Notes: generated from the letters alone by a model not told the origin. Counted from the first letter of the stretch, positions 9,365-19,920 are shown. The stretch is DNA of 64,000 bases from Balanoglossus misakiensis (GCA_040954595.2 CM082579.2:10416001-10480000); one strand, 5' to 3'. Program-made: numbers and translations.

Positions 9365-10003
9365 ACAACCCAACGTTTCCGGTGTCCCATACCGGAGTGC
9401 CGTGCGCAAACCAAGAGACTCTGCGCACATGTCCTAAGGGAGCACATCCCAGCGGCACTTCGGGGTGATCGCCCTCTGTCGGCCGATGTGGTGTATCGGG
9501 CTCTCCGTGCGCAACATGGGTGGATAGTGGGCGGTCATTCTGAGACACCGGCGAGCGATCTGCTGGGTTTCTTTGGACGGCACGGTTTGGACTTTGTCCC
9601 CAGCAGAGTGCCCATTGGTAAGGAGTACACTGCAGTGATGGGGCAGCTCTGCGCGGATTTGGAGTGGGAGATCCTGAAGTACTTAGGGCTCCATCCCCCG
9701 AATTCGCCGGCTGTCCTCATTCACTGGAGAGTCTTGCTGGGTTTTCTCTCGCCTCCCCAGAGGGCGGAGTTTCAGTCACTTTTCGGTGGGCCGGAGCCCA
9801 TTGGGGAAAAGATGGACTCGCCCTCGGGGGTGGCGGGGGAGATCCAAGCTGAGGCGCAACCTCAACCAATGGTCACCCCGTCGGAAAGCAAACGTGCTCC
9901 AGTTGGCCGACTCGCTTTTGACACTGAGGATTACCATGTCACCGCCTCTGGGGTGATAAGTTTCATCGGGGCTCTTAGTAGGATGTCGGCTTTGTGTATT
10001 TAG
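9146..10003 (+). pseudogene. X1: C2H2-type zinc-finger ORF found only in this unit
   Basis: Open for 285 codons without an early ATG, so probably an exon. Overlaps W1 in another frame. The finger is CPIPECRAQTKRLCAHVLRE (C-x4-C-x9-H-x4-H) at ~9386-9452, followed by a folded-looking domain (ALRAQHGWIVGG, TPASDLLGFFGRHGLDFVP, VLIHWRVLLGFLSP) and a Ser/Pro tail. This stretch is GC-rich relative to its neighbours and absent from the other six units, where the sequence after 'ccaacaacc' is the PPRK/RGQ repeat. I do not recognise the family. The conserved-looking hydrophobic pattern and long open frame argue that it is real coding sequence recruited into this unit. Confidence 0.5.
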
Positions 10004-10135
10004 CATGTCCAAGTATTTGTCAACCAATTTTCGAAAGGACTCATACAGTCATGATGAAATTTGCGAAGGATCTTCAATTTCACACCCTTCACAGTCCTCC
10101 CTCACCGAAACTGAATAATATAGTGCGCCCACGAG
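10004..10135 (-). other. Inverted fragment of module Zy
   Basis: The + strand here (catgtccaagtatttgtc...ttcacagtcctccctcacc) is the reverse complement of the Zy zinc segment at 4876-5010, including the CEGC codons. It has replaced the usual joint between W and the basic repeat in this unit. Confidence 0.75.
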
Positions 10136-10304
10136 GGAAACGCCATGAACCACCACGAGGGCAGGCATCCCAGTCGCCAAAGAAGAACATGCAACGCCGT
10201 GAGCCACCAGGGGGGCAGTCCAATCAGCCGCCAAGGAAAAGCGCGCAGAAGATGAAGGCCACTAAGCCAAAGAAACGAGAGGAGGTGAGGAATCTCGTCT
10301 TAAG
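10120..10304 (+). repeat. PPRK/RGQ-coding basic repeats
   Basis: About two and a half units read GKRHEPPRGQASQ, MQRREPPGGQSNQPPRKSAQ and then a Lys-rich end. An RG/RGQ and Lys-rich tract of this kind would be nucleic-acid binding in character. The same units are in each W tail (PPRKSSQRRQPLRGQSTQ). Confidence 0.5.
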
Positions 10305-10660
10305 GTGACTGTTCAGCGTGACGGGAAGCGTATGCGACGTTCCGTTAAATGGATGGCACAGGAGCTGCAGGGGGTGACAAAGCAGTCGAAAATCACCACG
10401 ACTGCATCAACACGCTCCTGTAGAGGTAGGGGTAGAAGAAAATCAACCAGTGGCCAGCCGCTCCTGTCCATGCCCTGTTCCGGGATGTGGACAGACATCA
10501 AAACGTCTGAAGCGGCACTGCTTTTAATTCTGGCAACGCAACCTGAGACTTGCAGCGAGTGAAACTTGACGAAATCTTTGAGAGCTAGGAGATGGGAGCA
10601 CTGTCTGGTCAAAAAAGTGACAAAGAAAAACCTGATGGCAAAACCAGACATCCCAGTGTA
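10305..10660 (+). pseudogene. Z1: RG-rich module, frameshifted finger
   Basis: Reads VQRDGKRMRRSVKWMAQ, a Ser/Thr linker, RGRGRRKSTSG, then loses frame at 'ggccagccgctcc' (3 extra bases and changes against copy Z2), so the CPCPVPGC finger is out of frame. Compare Z2 at 25389, where the finger is intact. Confidence 0.45.
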
Positions 10661-10697
10661 TTTACTTAGTAACTTTGTGTATTTATATTTAATAGAA

Positions 10698-11034
10698 GAC
10701 CATCTGTGAATATCTGCAAGACGTCGTTGATGGTATAAACAATTTACAGCAAAAGAACAAGGACGTATGTAAAATGGTTAAGGAAGCCTTCATAAAGGAA
10801 CTGCAAATGCCTTGGAGCGTAATGGAGAAGTTGCCAATGCGGGTCTGCCCTAGATGCGAACAGACGTTCGTCAGAACTTACCAATTTAATGAACAGCCGT
10901 GCGTCATATTGACTGCGTCAACTGTGTCAACGACGGGAGCCTCAGCCACTAGCACGACCTGTACCGCTACCGCTACCGGGTCTACTAACTACGTCGCGCC
11001 AGCAGTGTCGACTGGGGCGCCTCCACACACTTGA
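10698..11034 (+). pseudogene. A1: helical module with CPRC motif
   Basis: Open from just after 'tatttaatag' (possible acceptor) through EYLQDVVDGINNLQQKNKD, VKEAFIKELQMPWSVMEKLP, the CPRCEQTF pair and a Thr/Ala/Ser-rich tail ending at TGA 11032. The best A copy; the others have an extra 'atcata' at the CPRC site or have lost the upstream helix to the minisatellite. Unrecognised. It precedes Pb in every unit where it occurs. Confidence 0.4.
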
Positions 11035-11122
11035 GAGTCCACACCAAGGAGTAGTTTTGCATATTTGCATATTTATAATAGGGGAATCCCAGGTAAGATG
11101 ATGCAATAAAAAAATGTGATTT

Positions 11123-11371
11123 TTGCATAAATGTGTTATTGGGAAATTTTTGCAACATGTACTTCATTTAAACGAGTCATTTAAGATTGATGGAGAGGTA
11201 TTTGTTAATATCATTCACGTGAAAATCACAAAGGGGGATAAGGACCGCGAAAAAACAAGTGATGATGCAGAACGTTTTCGAAAATATAATAAGAGTATTA
11301 TTCGTATTAGAAACAAAGATCATTTGTGTTGCGTGCGGGGAATTGTGACCGCCAAAGCATGTATTAATTAA
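11123..11371 (+). pseudogene. Pb2: polymerase N-terminal fragment b
   Basis: Open to KACIN-stop. The deletion joining 'tgtatt' directly to 'aattaagagatccaac' removes the PDLVYI segment and all of Zq, and is shared with Pb3 and Pb6. These three copies therefore share one deleted ancestor. Confidence 0.45.
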
Positions 11372-11385
11372 GAGATCCAACTACA

Positions 11386-11760
11386 CCCACTGGGCTAAAC
11401 GTGGACGCCTAGATCAAGACAATCAGAATGTCGAATTGTATCAGATACGTGAGGTAAATAAGCGATTTATCAAAAAAATCAAAAACAACGGCTAGCGATT
11501 ACGTAGTGAATTTCACTCCTGTAAAAAGTCGGAATTAGCAGGACGCGTTAAATGCGCTGTACCAATGTTTCGATAGGTTGATAAGTGAGTTGACCAGCGA
11601 TATGAAATCGAGTGATAAAATTCGGTTAATTCTACACACACCGCAGCTAGAAAGACCTGTTAGTTTACCGTTTGTACGCATGGCGATACCTTCTCTGACA
11701 GTAAAGGAATTTCACAAATTTTTAAAGTGTTTGCTATCAGTGGGGCCATCAGACTGATAA
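11386..11760 (+). pseudogene. Pa3: polymerase N-terminal fragment a
   Basis: Frameshifted at 'aaaatcaaaaacaacgg'. Carries private variants ('ccaatgtttcgatagg', 'ttctacacacaccgcag', 'ccatcagactgataag') shared exactly with Pa7 34 kb away but not with the nearer Pa4. Confidence 0.45.
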
Positions 11761-11865
11761 GACATAAAGGCAAAGAGGTTTGGTGAGACCCCAATGTGAC
11801 ATGCATGATTTCAGCAGTGAAACATTGTTCGGAATTTTTATCATTACAGTGCTCGTCAAATGAGA

Positions 11866-12357
11866 GAGCAAGTAGATGCGCTATGCGGCCCTAGCTTCTC
11901 CCGATGAAAGAAGGGTCAGACAGGAAAGAGATCTGGGCCGCAGTTGCTGGCAGGTGCTGTACCATTCATGCCAGGAGAGCTTCAGGCTCAGGCTGGTGGA
12001 CAGACAGTTCAGCCGCCTGTTCCGGATGTGCTACCATTGCCGGAAAGACAGGCCCCTAGACCTGTGCCTATGATAGCTCCCGATCCATATCCATTCGATC
12101 AACGGGAAGAGCCTGTGCCCGGGCCAGCAGAAGACCATGCTGATGCTGCGGACCCACGGGACATCCCCTTGCCGGAAGAACTCCTTCCCGATAGGCAGCA
12201 ACCACGACAGGGTAGAGTGCGGTTATATCAACTCGTCCGTGAAGCTCACGAATTGTACATTATTTTTTAAAGAAATGATCTGCCAGATACAATCGCCAAT
12301 ACATTTTTTGTATAAACCGCAACTTACAAAGATTGAATGATCATTTAGATGGACTTT
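11866..12357 (+). pseudogene. S2: proline-rich ORF copy
   Basis: The N-terminal part is frameshifted by 'caagtagatgcg' and by loss of a base in 'ggccgcagttgctgg'. The main proline-rich part (11944-12270) is open but stops early at the C-terminal helix (YIIF-stop), where an inserted 'acattttttgt' also breaks the sequence. Has the GP insertion before AEDHAD that only S8 matches (as RP). Confidence 0.5.
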
Positions 12358-12599
12358 GAACATTTATTTTACTTATCTAAGTATTTTATTTCATTTTTGG
12401 TAGAATAATACTACCGGTACTAGCTTTTATTACACTCATTATTATTATTATTGTTATAAAAGTAATTTAGTTTTGACGAAGATGTGATGAGGGAAACGTT
12501 GTCTGTAACATTCATATACTGTTTTTCATAAAGAGATCAGGAACTATGTGCAGCTTCGTGAAAGAAGTACAATTAAAAAGAGAAGAATAAAAGAGAAGA

Positions 12600-13019
12600 A
12601 TACGGCCATAAATCGTGAGTTGCCGTCTTCCCCACATTTCCAAAACTTCACCTAATGATTTTAACTTATCATCCCAGTTTAACTGCTTACACAGAGCATC
12701 ATCATACCCAAAATATACTCCAAGAGTTTTTACAGGATTGTCAGACCAACTTATATCACCCACTTTATCGTTACATTTTCTTAAATTACCAAGTTTAAAA
12801 GCCTGCGTTTTCTTTTTATTTAACCTTAGCCCACTGCATCCCTGAAACTTTGAGAACAGAAGACAAATCTTCAACGAATACTATTGTATCATCTGCAAGT
12901 AAAGATATCTTTGCTTCTTTGGCATGACCATTACCAGCAGGCAGACGAAACTTACTTAACTTGTTACTGCTTTCATTATTTACTTGATATTTTTTAGTGC
13001 TTCCATTATTAATTGACAT
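12600..13019 (-). pseudogene. L2: short antisense LINE fragment
   Basis: Retains only RT motif C (LLADDTIVF) through the GRRQLTIYGR segment. The 3' side jumps at 'gaagaataaaagagaagaa' straight into the S downstream region, removing the T-rich block and ~1 kb of LINE. Junction identical to L3. Confidence 0.75.
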
Positions 13020-13374
13020 TTCTTATTTCTCATTATTTTAAACAATTGAACTTTATTCATTTATATACAACACAGCTCATTTTCATTGTTATATTTATTA
13101 TTTTACATACAGCCTTCATAGTGAGAATTCTTCACTAAGGTGGAGTGACGGTTGGACCCCCATGTTTGAATCTATTGGCTGTTGTTTTGTAATCACGTGT
13201 CTGTCAATCTATGATGTCATAATTAGAATATGCAAATAGGAAGTCCAGTCACTGTACTTAATGTGATCGACAGATCAAGTCTTCATCATTGTGAGTGACA
13301 GCGCCTACGTGACAACATCGCAGCAGTTGAAGTTTAGCCGCTCCAAAAGTCTACGCACAGCACATCACCCTGAC
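13020..13374 (+). promoter_or_regulatory. V2: copy of conserved block
   Basis: E-box, TGATGTCAT and ATGCAAAT all kept (about 13194-13240). The ATG of W2 follows at 13375. Confidence 0.3.
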
Positions 13375-14118
13375 ATGGCAAGAAGAGGTGGAGGCAGACC
13401 GGAAACAGATTTTGCTTCCACCACGAGTTCTCAATTAGGGCATCGGGTTAGCCAAAGTCTCGCTCCCTGAAAAGGAAAGGTTGACTTGATACGCCAATAT
13501 CAACTGGCTACTCGGAGACTGGCCACTGGTGATGGGTGGAAGACAACTGCCGTGAAGCTGATGTGGTTTTTCTCCGTGGAATGGTTCTACAAGCATCTCC
13601 TCCATCGGGATCCGCACAAGAACAGGATCCTACAACGGAATCCCTGTCCAAGCAGCACCGTCACATCTGGACCCTGTCGTGATATCCGCTTGCAGACGCG
13701 GCCAGATCTTCCGACCATCAAACGTCTACTGAAAAAGTCGGGGGAGACGGTCGTCGTGGAAGATACCATGCAAGGCAGGGACCCAGTCACCTCTGTCCCA
13801 TCAACATCCAGGGCATCCTCACCCCGAAGAACATCCTCTACACGACCATCATCTTCTACAGTGGCGGCACCCCGTGAATTATACTCTACAGTGGCTGCAC
13901 AACAACCCTTGGTGAACCACCAAGGAAGAACTCGCAACGCCGTCAACCACTGCGAGGGCAGTCCACCCAGCCACCAAGGAAGAGCGCTCAATTCCAGTAA
14001 AGTACAGGAAATGCCAAATAACAGAGTCCTGGAATTGACAAAAAAGTATCTAAACCAAATTAATTTTGATGGGGACTGTGTTGACAAACCAGCACAATTT
14101 GTGGGTCATGTAGGATAG
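13375..14118 (+). pseudogene. W2: longest-open W copy
   Basis: After the shared TGA at codon 32 the frame is open for 210 residues from 13486: IRQYQLATRRLATGDGWKTT, FSVEWFYKHLLHRDPHKNR, LLKKSGETVVVED, a Ser/Thr/Arg tract, then ELTKKYLNQINFDGD. The T5 run keeps the frame that is lost in W1. If the TGA were bypassed (readthrough, or an upstream exon) this copy would give about 247 residues. Confidence 0.4.
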
Positions 14119-14238
14119 CCTCCTCTAAATATGTAAGATCAGAATATGATGTCAAAACAGTGAAATCTGCATCAAAACATTAAATGAGGTCTCTGTGCAG
14201 TAGTTACAAGGATGTTAAGTGTATTGATATAAACACCA
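14119..14238 (+). other. W tail type 1 (CESCR remnant)
   Basis: In the sister copy at 30300-30460 this reads on as DGDCVDKNSTICESCRIASS (several Cys, possible metal site). Here 'gacaaaccagcacaa' breaks it. Followed by ATGAGGTCTCTGTGC..., a short peptide frame. Confidence 0.3.
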
Positions 14239-14523
14239 TCAGATCATGGACGAATCAGCCTTTGTAGCTGAAATTATTAAACGCTTTGCGTAATGTGACC
14301 CAAGATTTCTTTCATAAGCAAACTTGGTAACGAGGCTGCTGGAGGGGTTAGCGCCCTCATGCGGTTTAATGTAGAGATGATGGTCTCTTTCTCCCACATG
14401 GGCTGCCATGATAGGTACATGTTTTTGATTGCTCCGGTTTTCAATCGCCTGTAATGGACGGTTTGAAATTGCCATCCACATGTATCGACAAACTATAAAT
14501 AATAGTCGACATCTCTGGAACAT
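14239..14523 (-). other. Conserved antisense open frame (94 codons)
   Basis: Minus-strand frame rich in His/Arg/Ser (IMAAHVGERDHHLYIKPHEG). Also open at 30516-30752 and partly at 24528-24725. Could be chance on a low-divergence repeat, because the + strand is equally conserved. No family recognised. Confidence 0.2.
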
Positions 14524-14555
14524 TTGACCGAGATTTTAGTATCAAAACTGCACCC

Positions 14556-15120
14556 GTGCGAGAAGTGTTACACAGCAGAACGATGGCAGAAGCTCCTAAA
14601 TTCTCATCTGTGGCAACTCAAACATCCGATGGGGAGTTCAAAGAGAATGTCGTGCAAAGTGATCCATTCTGGTTAGAGGACGAAAATTTCACGGAAGATG
14701 AAGAGATAGAATTAGCCAGGTTGGCACGTAAAGCGGAAGAATATCTGGAGTTGGAGAAGAAATTCCAAACGAAACTTTTCTATGCCCGGCGTAATATATT
14801 AGTCAGTATTGGTGAGGGGGGGGGGGGGGGGGGACTGTGAAGGGTGTGAAATTGATGATCCTTCGCAATTTCATCATGACTGTATGTTGACAGTCTTTAC
14901 AAAATTGGTTGACAAGTACTTGGACATGCTATGGAGAGACTGGATCTTCTGACACTATAAATGTCCGAGATGATGACGGAAACAGGGATAGAGAATGGAC
15001 AATTACTGGACGTATTAATCCATTCATGCTACGGGCTATTTGGAAGTACAGAAGAAGACATAAAGGAACAAGGAAATAGTTTATAGAAGTTCGTTAAACA
15101 TTACGAAGAATAGAAAGAGA
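14556..15120 (+). pseudogene. Zy2: acidic helix module with zinc segment
   Basis: Open to 14840 (MAEAPKFSSVATQTSDGEF..., ENFTEDEEIELARLARKAEE, FQTKLFYARR). A G18 run follows GTGA and puts CEGCEIDDPSQ in another frame. The chain GTEEDIKEQGN-like continues with stops. Confidence 0.4.
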
Positions 15121-15149
15121 TTGGAAAGTTCCCATCCACGTAGATTATC

Positions 15150-15372
15150 TGAGGCTGACATTCTATTATGCCGTATGGTACCGCAGAAGAAGTAACGTCA
15201 TTATTAAAGTTACAGGCGTCTACCATCTCTCTGGAATTAAAACTTCTAGTGGTACATAAAGTCTGTAATCTGACACGGAGAGAGCTTCCTGATGTGACAA
15301 GATGAGTTAAAGAGTTGTGTCTCGCTTGAAGAATTTGATTCAATGTTAGAATCATGCGGCAATCATCTATCT
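15150..15372 (+). pseudogene. Exon-like chain: MPYGTAEEV and SLEEFDSM peptides
   Basis: ATG 15173 begins MPYGTAEEVTSLLKLQAST.. ending RRELPDVTR-TGA (15307). A second frame soon after reads SLEEFDSMLESCGNHLSDE and then LHLVALGGKRVNRWRGTLWK, overlapping the next entry in a different frame. Same layout at 31447. Looks like two adjacent decayed exons. Unrecognised. Confidence 0.3.
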
Positions 15373-15373
15373 G

Positions 15374-15732
15374 ATGAATTACATCTGGTTGCTCTGGGTG
15401 GAAAGAGAGTCAACAGATGGCGAGGCACACTGTGGAAGTTCAGACAATGTAGATCCTCTTTCGCCCACTTGTGAAATTAAACGTGAAAACCAACATACAC
15501 GTATAGGTGAAATTACGTGTAACAAAGATCAACGTGGTGGTAGTACCTCTGGGAATAAAAATCCTGTAATTATTGACTATTCAATCGTTCAGCCGGAGAA
15601 TCCTCCTCCTTCAGTTAGTTTGGTGCCGGGTCCTGCACAGAACCCTAGAAAACGCAGAATAAGCGTCGGAGAAATTCGCGATAACGCAGGAGAAATGTTT
15701 GAAATTCGTAAAGTACAGTGCTTGTCAAATGA
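15374..15732 (+). pseudogene. Pro/Arg-rich exon joined in frame to S3
   Basis: Open through ENPPPSVSLVPGPAQNPRKR, RRISVGEIRDNAGEMFEIRK to the point where S starts (C-L-S-N-E-R-A). This shows the probable natural upstream partner of S in the type-1 linker. In the other units this stretch is replaced by the intron-like spacer behind Pa. Confidence 0.35.
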
Positions 15733-16206
15733 GAGAGCAAGTAGATGCGGTATGCTGGCCTAGCTTCTCCCGATGAAAGAAGGGTCAGACAGGAAATTAA
15801 TCTGGGCCGCAGTTGCTGGCAGGTGCTGTACCATTCATGCCAGGGGTGCTTCAGGCTCAGGCTGGTGGACAGCCAATTCAGCCGCCTGTTCACGTTGTGC
15901 CACCATTGCCGGAAAGACAGGCCCCTAGACCTGTGCCTATGATGGCTCCCGATCCATATCCATTCGATCAACGGGAAGAGCCTGTGCCAGCAGAAGACCA
16001 TTCTGACCCAAGGGACATCCCCTTACCGGAAGAACCCCTCCCCGATAGACAGCAACCATGCACGACAGGGAAGAGTGCGGTTATATCAACTCGTCCGTGA
16101 AGCTCACGAATTGTACATTATTTTTTTAAGAAATGATCTGCCAGATACAATCGCCAATATAAACCGCAACTTACAAAGATTGAATGATCATTTAGATGGA
16201 CTTTGA
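15733..16206 (+). pseudogene. S3: proline-rich ORF copy
   Basis: Frameshifts at 'gcaagtagatgcggtatgctggcc' and at 'aaccatgcacgacaggg', where 'tgc' plus base changes disrupt the C-terminal helix. Confidence 0.5.
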
Positions 16207-16449
16207 ACATTTATTTTACTTATCTAAGTATTTTATTTCATTTTTGGTAGAATAATACTACCGGTACTAGTTTTTATTACACTCATTATTATTATTATTG
16301 TTATTAAAGTAATTTAGTTTTGACGAAGATGTGATGAGGGGCACGTTGTCTGTAACATTCATATACCGGTACTGTTTTCATAAAGAGATCAGGAACTATG
16401 TGCAGCTTCGTGAAAGAAGTACAATTAAAAAGAGAAGAATAAAAGAGAA

Positions 16450-16871
16450 GAATACGGCCATAAATCGTGAGTTGCCGTCTTCCCCACATTTCCAAAACTT
16501 TACCTAATGATTTTAACTTATCATCCCAGTTTAACTGCTTACACAGAGCATCATCATACCCAAAATATACTCCAAGAGTTTTTACAGGATTGTCAGACCA
16601 ACTTATATCACCCACTTTATCGTTACATTTTCTTAAATTACCAAGTTTAAAAGCCTGCGTTTTCTTTTTATTTAACCTTAGCCCACTGCATCCCTGAAAC
16701 TTTGAGAACAGAAGACAAATCTTCAACGAATACTATTGTATCATCTGCAAGTAAAGATATCTTTGCTTCTTTGGCATGACCATTACCAGCAGGCAGACGA
16801 AACTTACTTAACTTGTTACTGCTTTCATTATTTACTTGATATTTTTTAGTGCTTCCATTATTAATTGACAT
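16450..16871 (-). pseudogene. L3: short antisense LINE fragment
   Basis: Same short form and same 3' junction as L2. The minus-strand frame 16304-16726 runs past the junction into unit DNA. Confidence 0.75.
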
Positions 16872-17220
16872 TTCTTATTTCTCATTTTTTTAAACAATTG
16901 AATTTTATTCATTTATATACAACACAGCTCATTTTCATTGTTATATTTATTATTTTACATACAGCCTTCATAGTGAGAATTCTTCACTAAGGTGGAGTGA
17001 CAGTTGGCCCCATGTTTGAATCTATTGGCTGTTTGTAATCACGTGTCTGTCAATCTATGATGTCATAATTAGAATATGCAAATAGGAAGTCCAGTCACTT
17101 TACTTAATGTGATCAACAGATCAAGTCTTCATCATTGTGAGTGACAGCGCCTACGTGACAACATCGCAGCAGTTGAAGTTTAGCCGCTCCAAAAGTCTAC
17201 GCACAGCACATCACCCTGAC
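16872..17220 (+). promoter_or_regulatory. V3: copy of conserved block
   Basis: E-box, TGATGTCAT and octamer kept. A short deletion ('ggctgtttgtaatc') lies before the E-box. The W start codon is CTG here. Confidence 0.3.
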
Positions 17221-17924
17221 CTGGCAAGAAGAGGTGGAGGCAGACCGGAAACGGATTTTGCTTCCACCACGAGTTCTCACTTACGGCATCGGGTTGGCCA
17301 AAGTCTTGCTCCCTGAAAAGGAGAGGTTGACTTGATACGCCAATATCAACTGGCTACTCGGAGACTGGCCACTGGTGATGGGTGAAAGACACATGCCGTG
17401 AACCTGATATGGTTTTCTCCGTGGAATGGTTCTACAAGCATCTCCTCCATCGGGATCCGCACAAGAACAGGATCCCGCAACGGAATCTCCGTCCAAGCAG
17501 CACCGTCACGTCTGGACCCTACCGTGATATCCGCTTGCAGACGCGGCCAGATCTTCCGACCATCAAACGTCTACTGAAAAAGTCGGGGGAGACGGTCGTC
17601 GTGGAAGATACCACGCAAGGCAGGGACCCAGTCACCTCCATCGCATCAACATCCAGGGCATCCTCAGCCCGAAGAACATCCTCTACACGACCATCATCTT
17701 CTACAGTGGCGGCGCCCCGCAAATTATATTCTACTGTGGCTGTGCAACAACCCTTGGTGAACCACCAAGGAAGAGCTCGCAACGCCGTCAACCACTGTGA
17801 GGGCAGTCCACCCAGCCACCAAGGAAGAGCGCTCAATTCCAGTAAAGTACAGGAAATGCCAAATAACAGAGTCCTGGAATTGACAAAAAGGTATCTAAAC
17901 CTAGTTTATAAGCAACACCCATGA
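17221..17924 (+). pseudogene. W3: Arg/Ser/Thr-rich ORF copy
   Basis: ATG changed to CTG (17221). Shared TGA present. T4 run, so the main frame is 17382-17924. The tail ends ELTKRYLNLVYKQHP-stop. The base change giving AAG|GTATCT here (aaaaaag|tatc in type-1 units) creates a good 5' splice site before the intron-like linker. Confidence 0.4.
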
Positions 17925-18850
17925 TTAATATGCATGAGTACTTAATTTTCAAGCAGGGGTGGCATTCCCCTATTTTGAAAGAAACATGGAGAAAACAATG
18001 GGGTTAGTAATGGACTGTAATGCAACTACATGCTAAGATCTTAATTTTAGACCTCATTGTAGAGGGGGGGGGGTTACATATCTTGCATTTGTAATTGGTA
18101 TGTCAGCACAAATTTGCAGGTCATGAAAATTATTAGTTTAAAGGGACAAAGTCTCTCTCTCGCTGCCCTTTTTTCCATTACTTATATTTGATAAGAGACA
18201 ACGTTTGTTATTCTACATGTGGATATTTAGTGAATGAAGGTTCAACCACACACAACTTCCATCCCTCTTATAGACAGGAGAGTGAAAAAACTGGCTAAAA
18301 TGAATAATCGTTCTTTACCATTTATTCATTTTGGGCGAGTTTTTACTCTCATATCCTACAAATGAGATGGAAGTTGTGTGTGGTCGAATGTTGATTCACC
18401 ATAAATCCAAATGTAGAATAACATATAAGGCGTCTTGTATCAAACATAGTTAATGGAAAAAGGCCAGCGAGAGAGAGACTTTGTCCCTTTAATAAAAAAT
18501 TAGAGACATTTTGCACCAATATAATGTGCTCCCCCATCAGTTGTGCAACCTGTATCCCTGCAGGTTATATCATATAATAGGCTAACAAATTTCTAAAGAA
18601 TCGCACACAGATGCAAAGCAATCAAGTTTTATGTCTCGCTACAAACTACCCTCTGGATATCATCTTCTTATTACGCTTGTAATTATAGATTAATTTTGAT
18701 GCATTGACTTTCATGATGTTGATTATAAGATATGGCTGCCATTGATTAAAGTTACATTATATGCATCATATGTGGTAAGTGATCCAAAAGTTATATACTA
18801 CATGCAGTAAGGCTCATTTACAAAATTACTTTTCTTTCTTTGTTCCACAG
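17925..18850 (+). other. Intron-like linker (type 2), copy 1
   Basis: AT-rich, no coding. Includes a G9-10 run near 18065. Ends in the strong acceptor TTTCTTTCTTTGTTCCACAG. Copies at 36670-37244 and 43834-44408 are nearly identical but lack the MITE. Confidence 0.5.
18141..18489. mobile_element. MITE with AAGGGACAAAGTCTC ends (TA target)
   Basis: Starts AAGGGACAAAGTCTCTCTCT and ends with the complement ...AGAGACTTTGTCCCTT. Palindromic along most of its 349 bases. Flanked by TA. The paralogous empty sites at ~36885 and ~44045 read 'agtttaataaaaaa' without it, so its borders and TA duplication are seen directly. TA suggests Tc1/mariner-type mobilisation. Confidence 0.85.
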
Positions 18851-19024
18851 ATACTGTATGAATTCCAGCTAATACTGGGATGTGATATGGTGGATGAAAT
18901 GACTATTCGTTGGAAAAAAATGATGTATTACATTGACAAAATAATCAAGTGCAGGGAAGGTTCATCTTGTGATGATGATGATGATGATGCAGCTGATAAT
19001 GAGCCTGAATATTCAACACAATAG
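18851..19024 (+). pseudogene. Captured-looking terminal exon, copy 1
   Basis: Directly after a canonical acceptor. 57 residues: ILYEFQLILGCDMVDEMTIR, a lysine-rich helix (WKKMMYYIDKIIKC), then CDDDDDDAADNEPEYSTQ-stop. The (GAT)n codes for the Asp run. Acidic C-terminal end typical of a host protein tail. No family recognised. It has an acceptor but no visible donor, so it would be a last exon. Three copies (18851, 37245, 44409) are identical in length. Confidence 0.4.
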
Positions 19025-19590
19025 ACAGAATCCGAATAAGGAATAAGTCACAGACTTCAGAAGCGAATAAGGAAAAAGTCAGATTTCGAATAAGGAATAA
19101 GTCACAGACTTCAGCTTTGAATAAGGAATAAGGAATAAGTAACAAACTTCACATTCGAATAAGGAATAAGGAATAAGTAACAAACTTCACATTCGAATAA
19201 GGAATAAGGAATAAGAAACAAACTTCACATTCGAATAAGGAATAAGGAATAAGTAACAAACTTCACATTCGAATAAGGAATAAGGAATAAGGAATAAGTA
19301 ACAAACTTCACATTCGAATAAGGAATAAGGAATAAGTAACAAACTTCACATTCGAATAAGGAATAAGGAATAAGTAACAAACTTCACATTCGAATAAGGA
19401 ATAAGGAATAAGGAATAAGTAACAAACTTCACATTCGAATAAGGAATAAGGAATAAGTAACAAACTTCACATTCGAATAAGGAATAAGGAATAAGGAATA
19501 AGTAACAAACTTCACATTCGAATAAGGAATAAGGAATAAGTAACAAACTTCACATTCGAATAAGGAATAAGGAATAAGTAACAAACTTCA
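19025..19590 (+). repeat. 38-bp minisatellite, copy 1 (about 11 units)
   Basis: Unit ACAAACTTCACATTCGAATA + AGGAATAAGGAATAAGTA, with an internal AGGAATA triplet that varies 2-3 times. Starts with diverged units (19027-19140, 'gtcacagacttcagaag') and ends at 'cttcacgggcccccc'. The CACATTCG landmark occurs 11 times. The minus-strand frame (IPYSLFECEVC)n is an artefact. Confidence 0.9.
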
Positions 19591-19619
19591 CGGGCCCCCC
19601 TCTTTCGCCGACTTCGAAC

Positions 19620-19920
19620 GATGGCAGAAGAACAAGGACGTACGTAAAATGGTTAAGGAAGCCTTCATAAAGGAACTGCAAATGCCCTGGAGCGTAATGG
19701 AGAAGTTGCCAATGCGGGTCTGCACTAGATCATAGATGTGAACAGACGTTCGTCAGAACTTACCAATTTAATGAACACCCGTGCGTCATGTCGACCGCGT
19801 CAACTGTGTCAACAACGACGGGAGCCTCTAGCCACTAGCACGACCTGTACCGCTACCGCTACCGGGTCTACTAACTACGTCGCGCCAGCAGCGCTGACTG
19901 GGGCGCCTCCACACACTTGA
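19620..19920 (+). pseudogene. A2: CPRC-module copy
   Basis: Starts at 'atggcagaagaacaaggacgtacg'. The upstream helix has been replaced by the minisatellite. An extra 'tcatag' after 'cactaga' introduces a stop at the CPRC site. Tail TSTTCTATATGSTNYVAPA kept. Confidence 0.4.

Noticed and set aside
9050-9430. Minus-strand frames over W (up to 166 codons at 13587-14087)
   Set aside because: The W plus strand is GC- and Ser/Arg-rich, which leaves the opposite strand open; no recognisable motif and the breaks differ among copies.
19346-19546. Minus-strand frame (IPYSLFECEVC)n
   Set aside because: Translation of the minisatellite; seen only where the repeat is.
19025-19590. Regular 38-bp repeats as a CRISPR array
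   Set aside because: Units are contiguous with no unique spacers, the setting is eukaryotic, and unit length varies by an AGGAATA block: a minisatellite.
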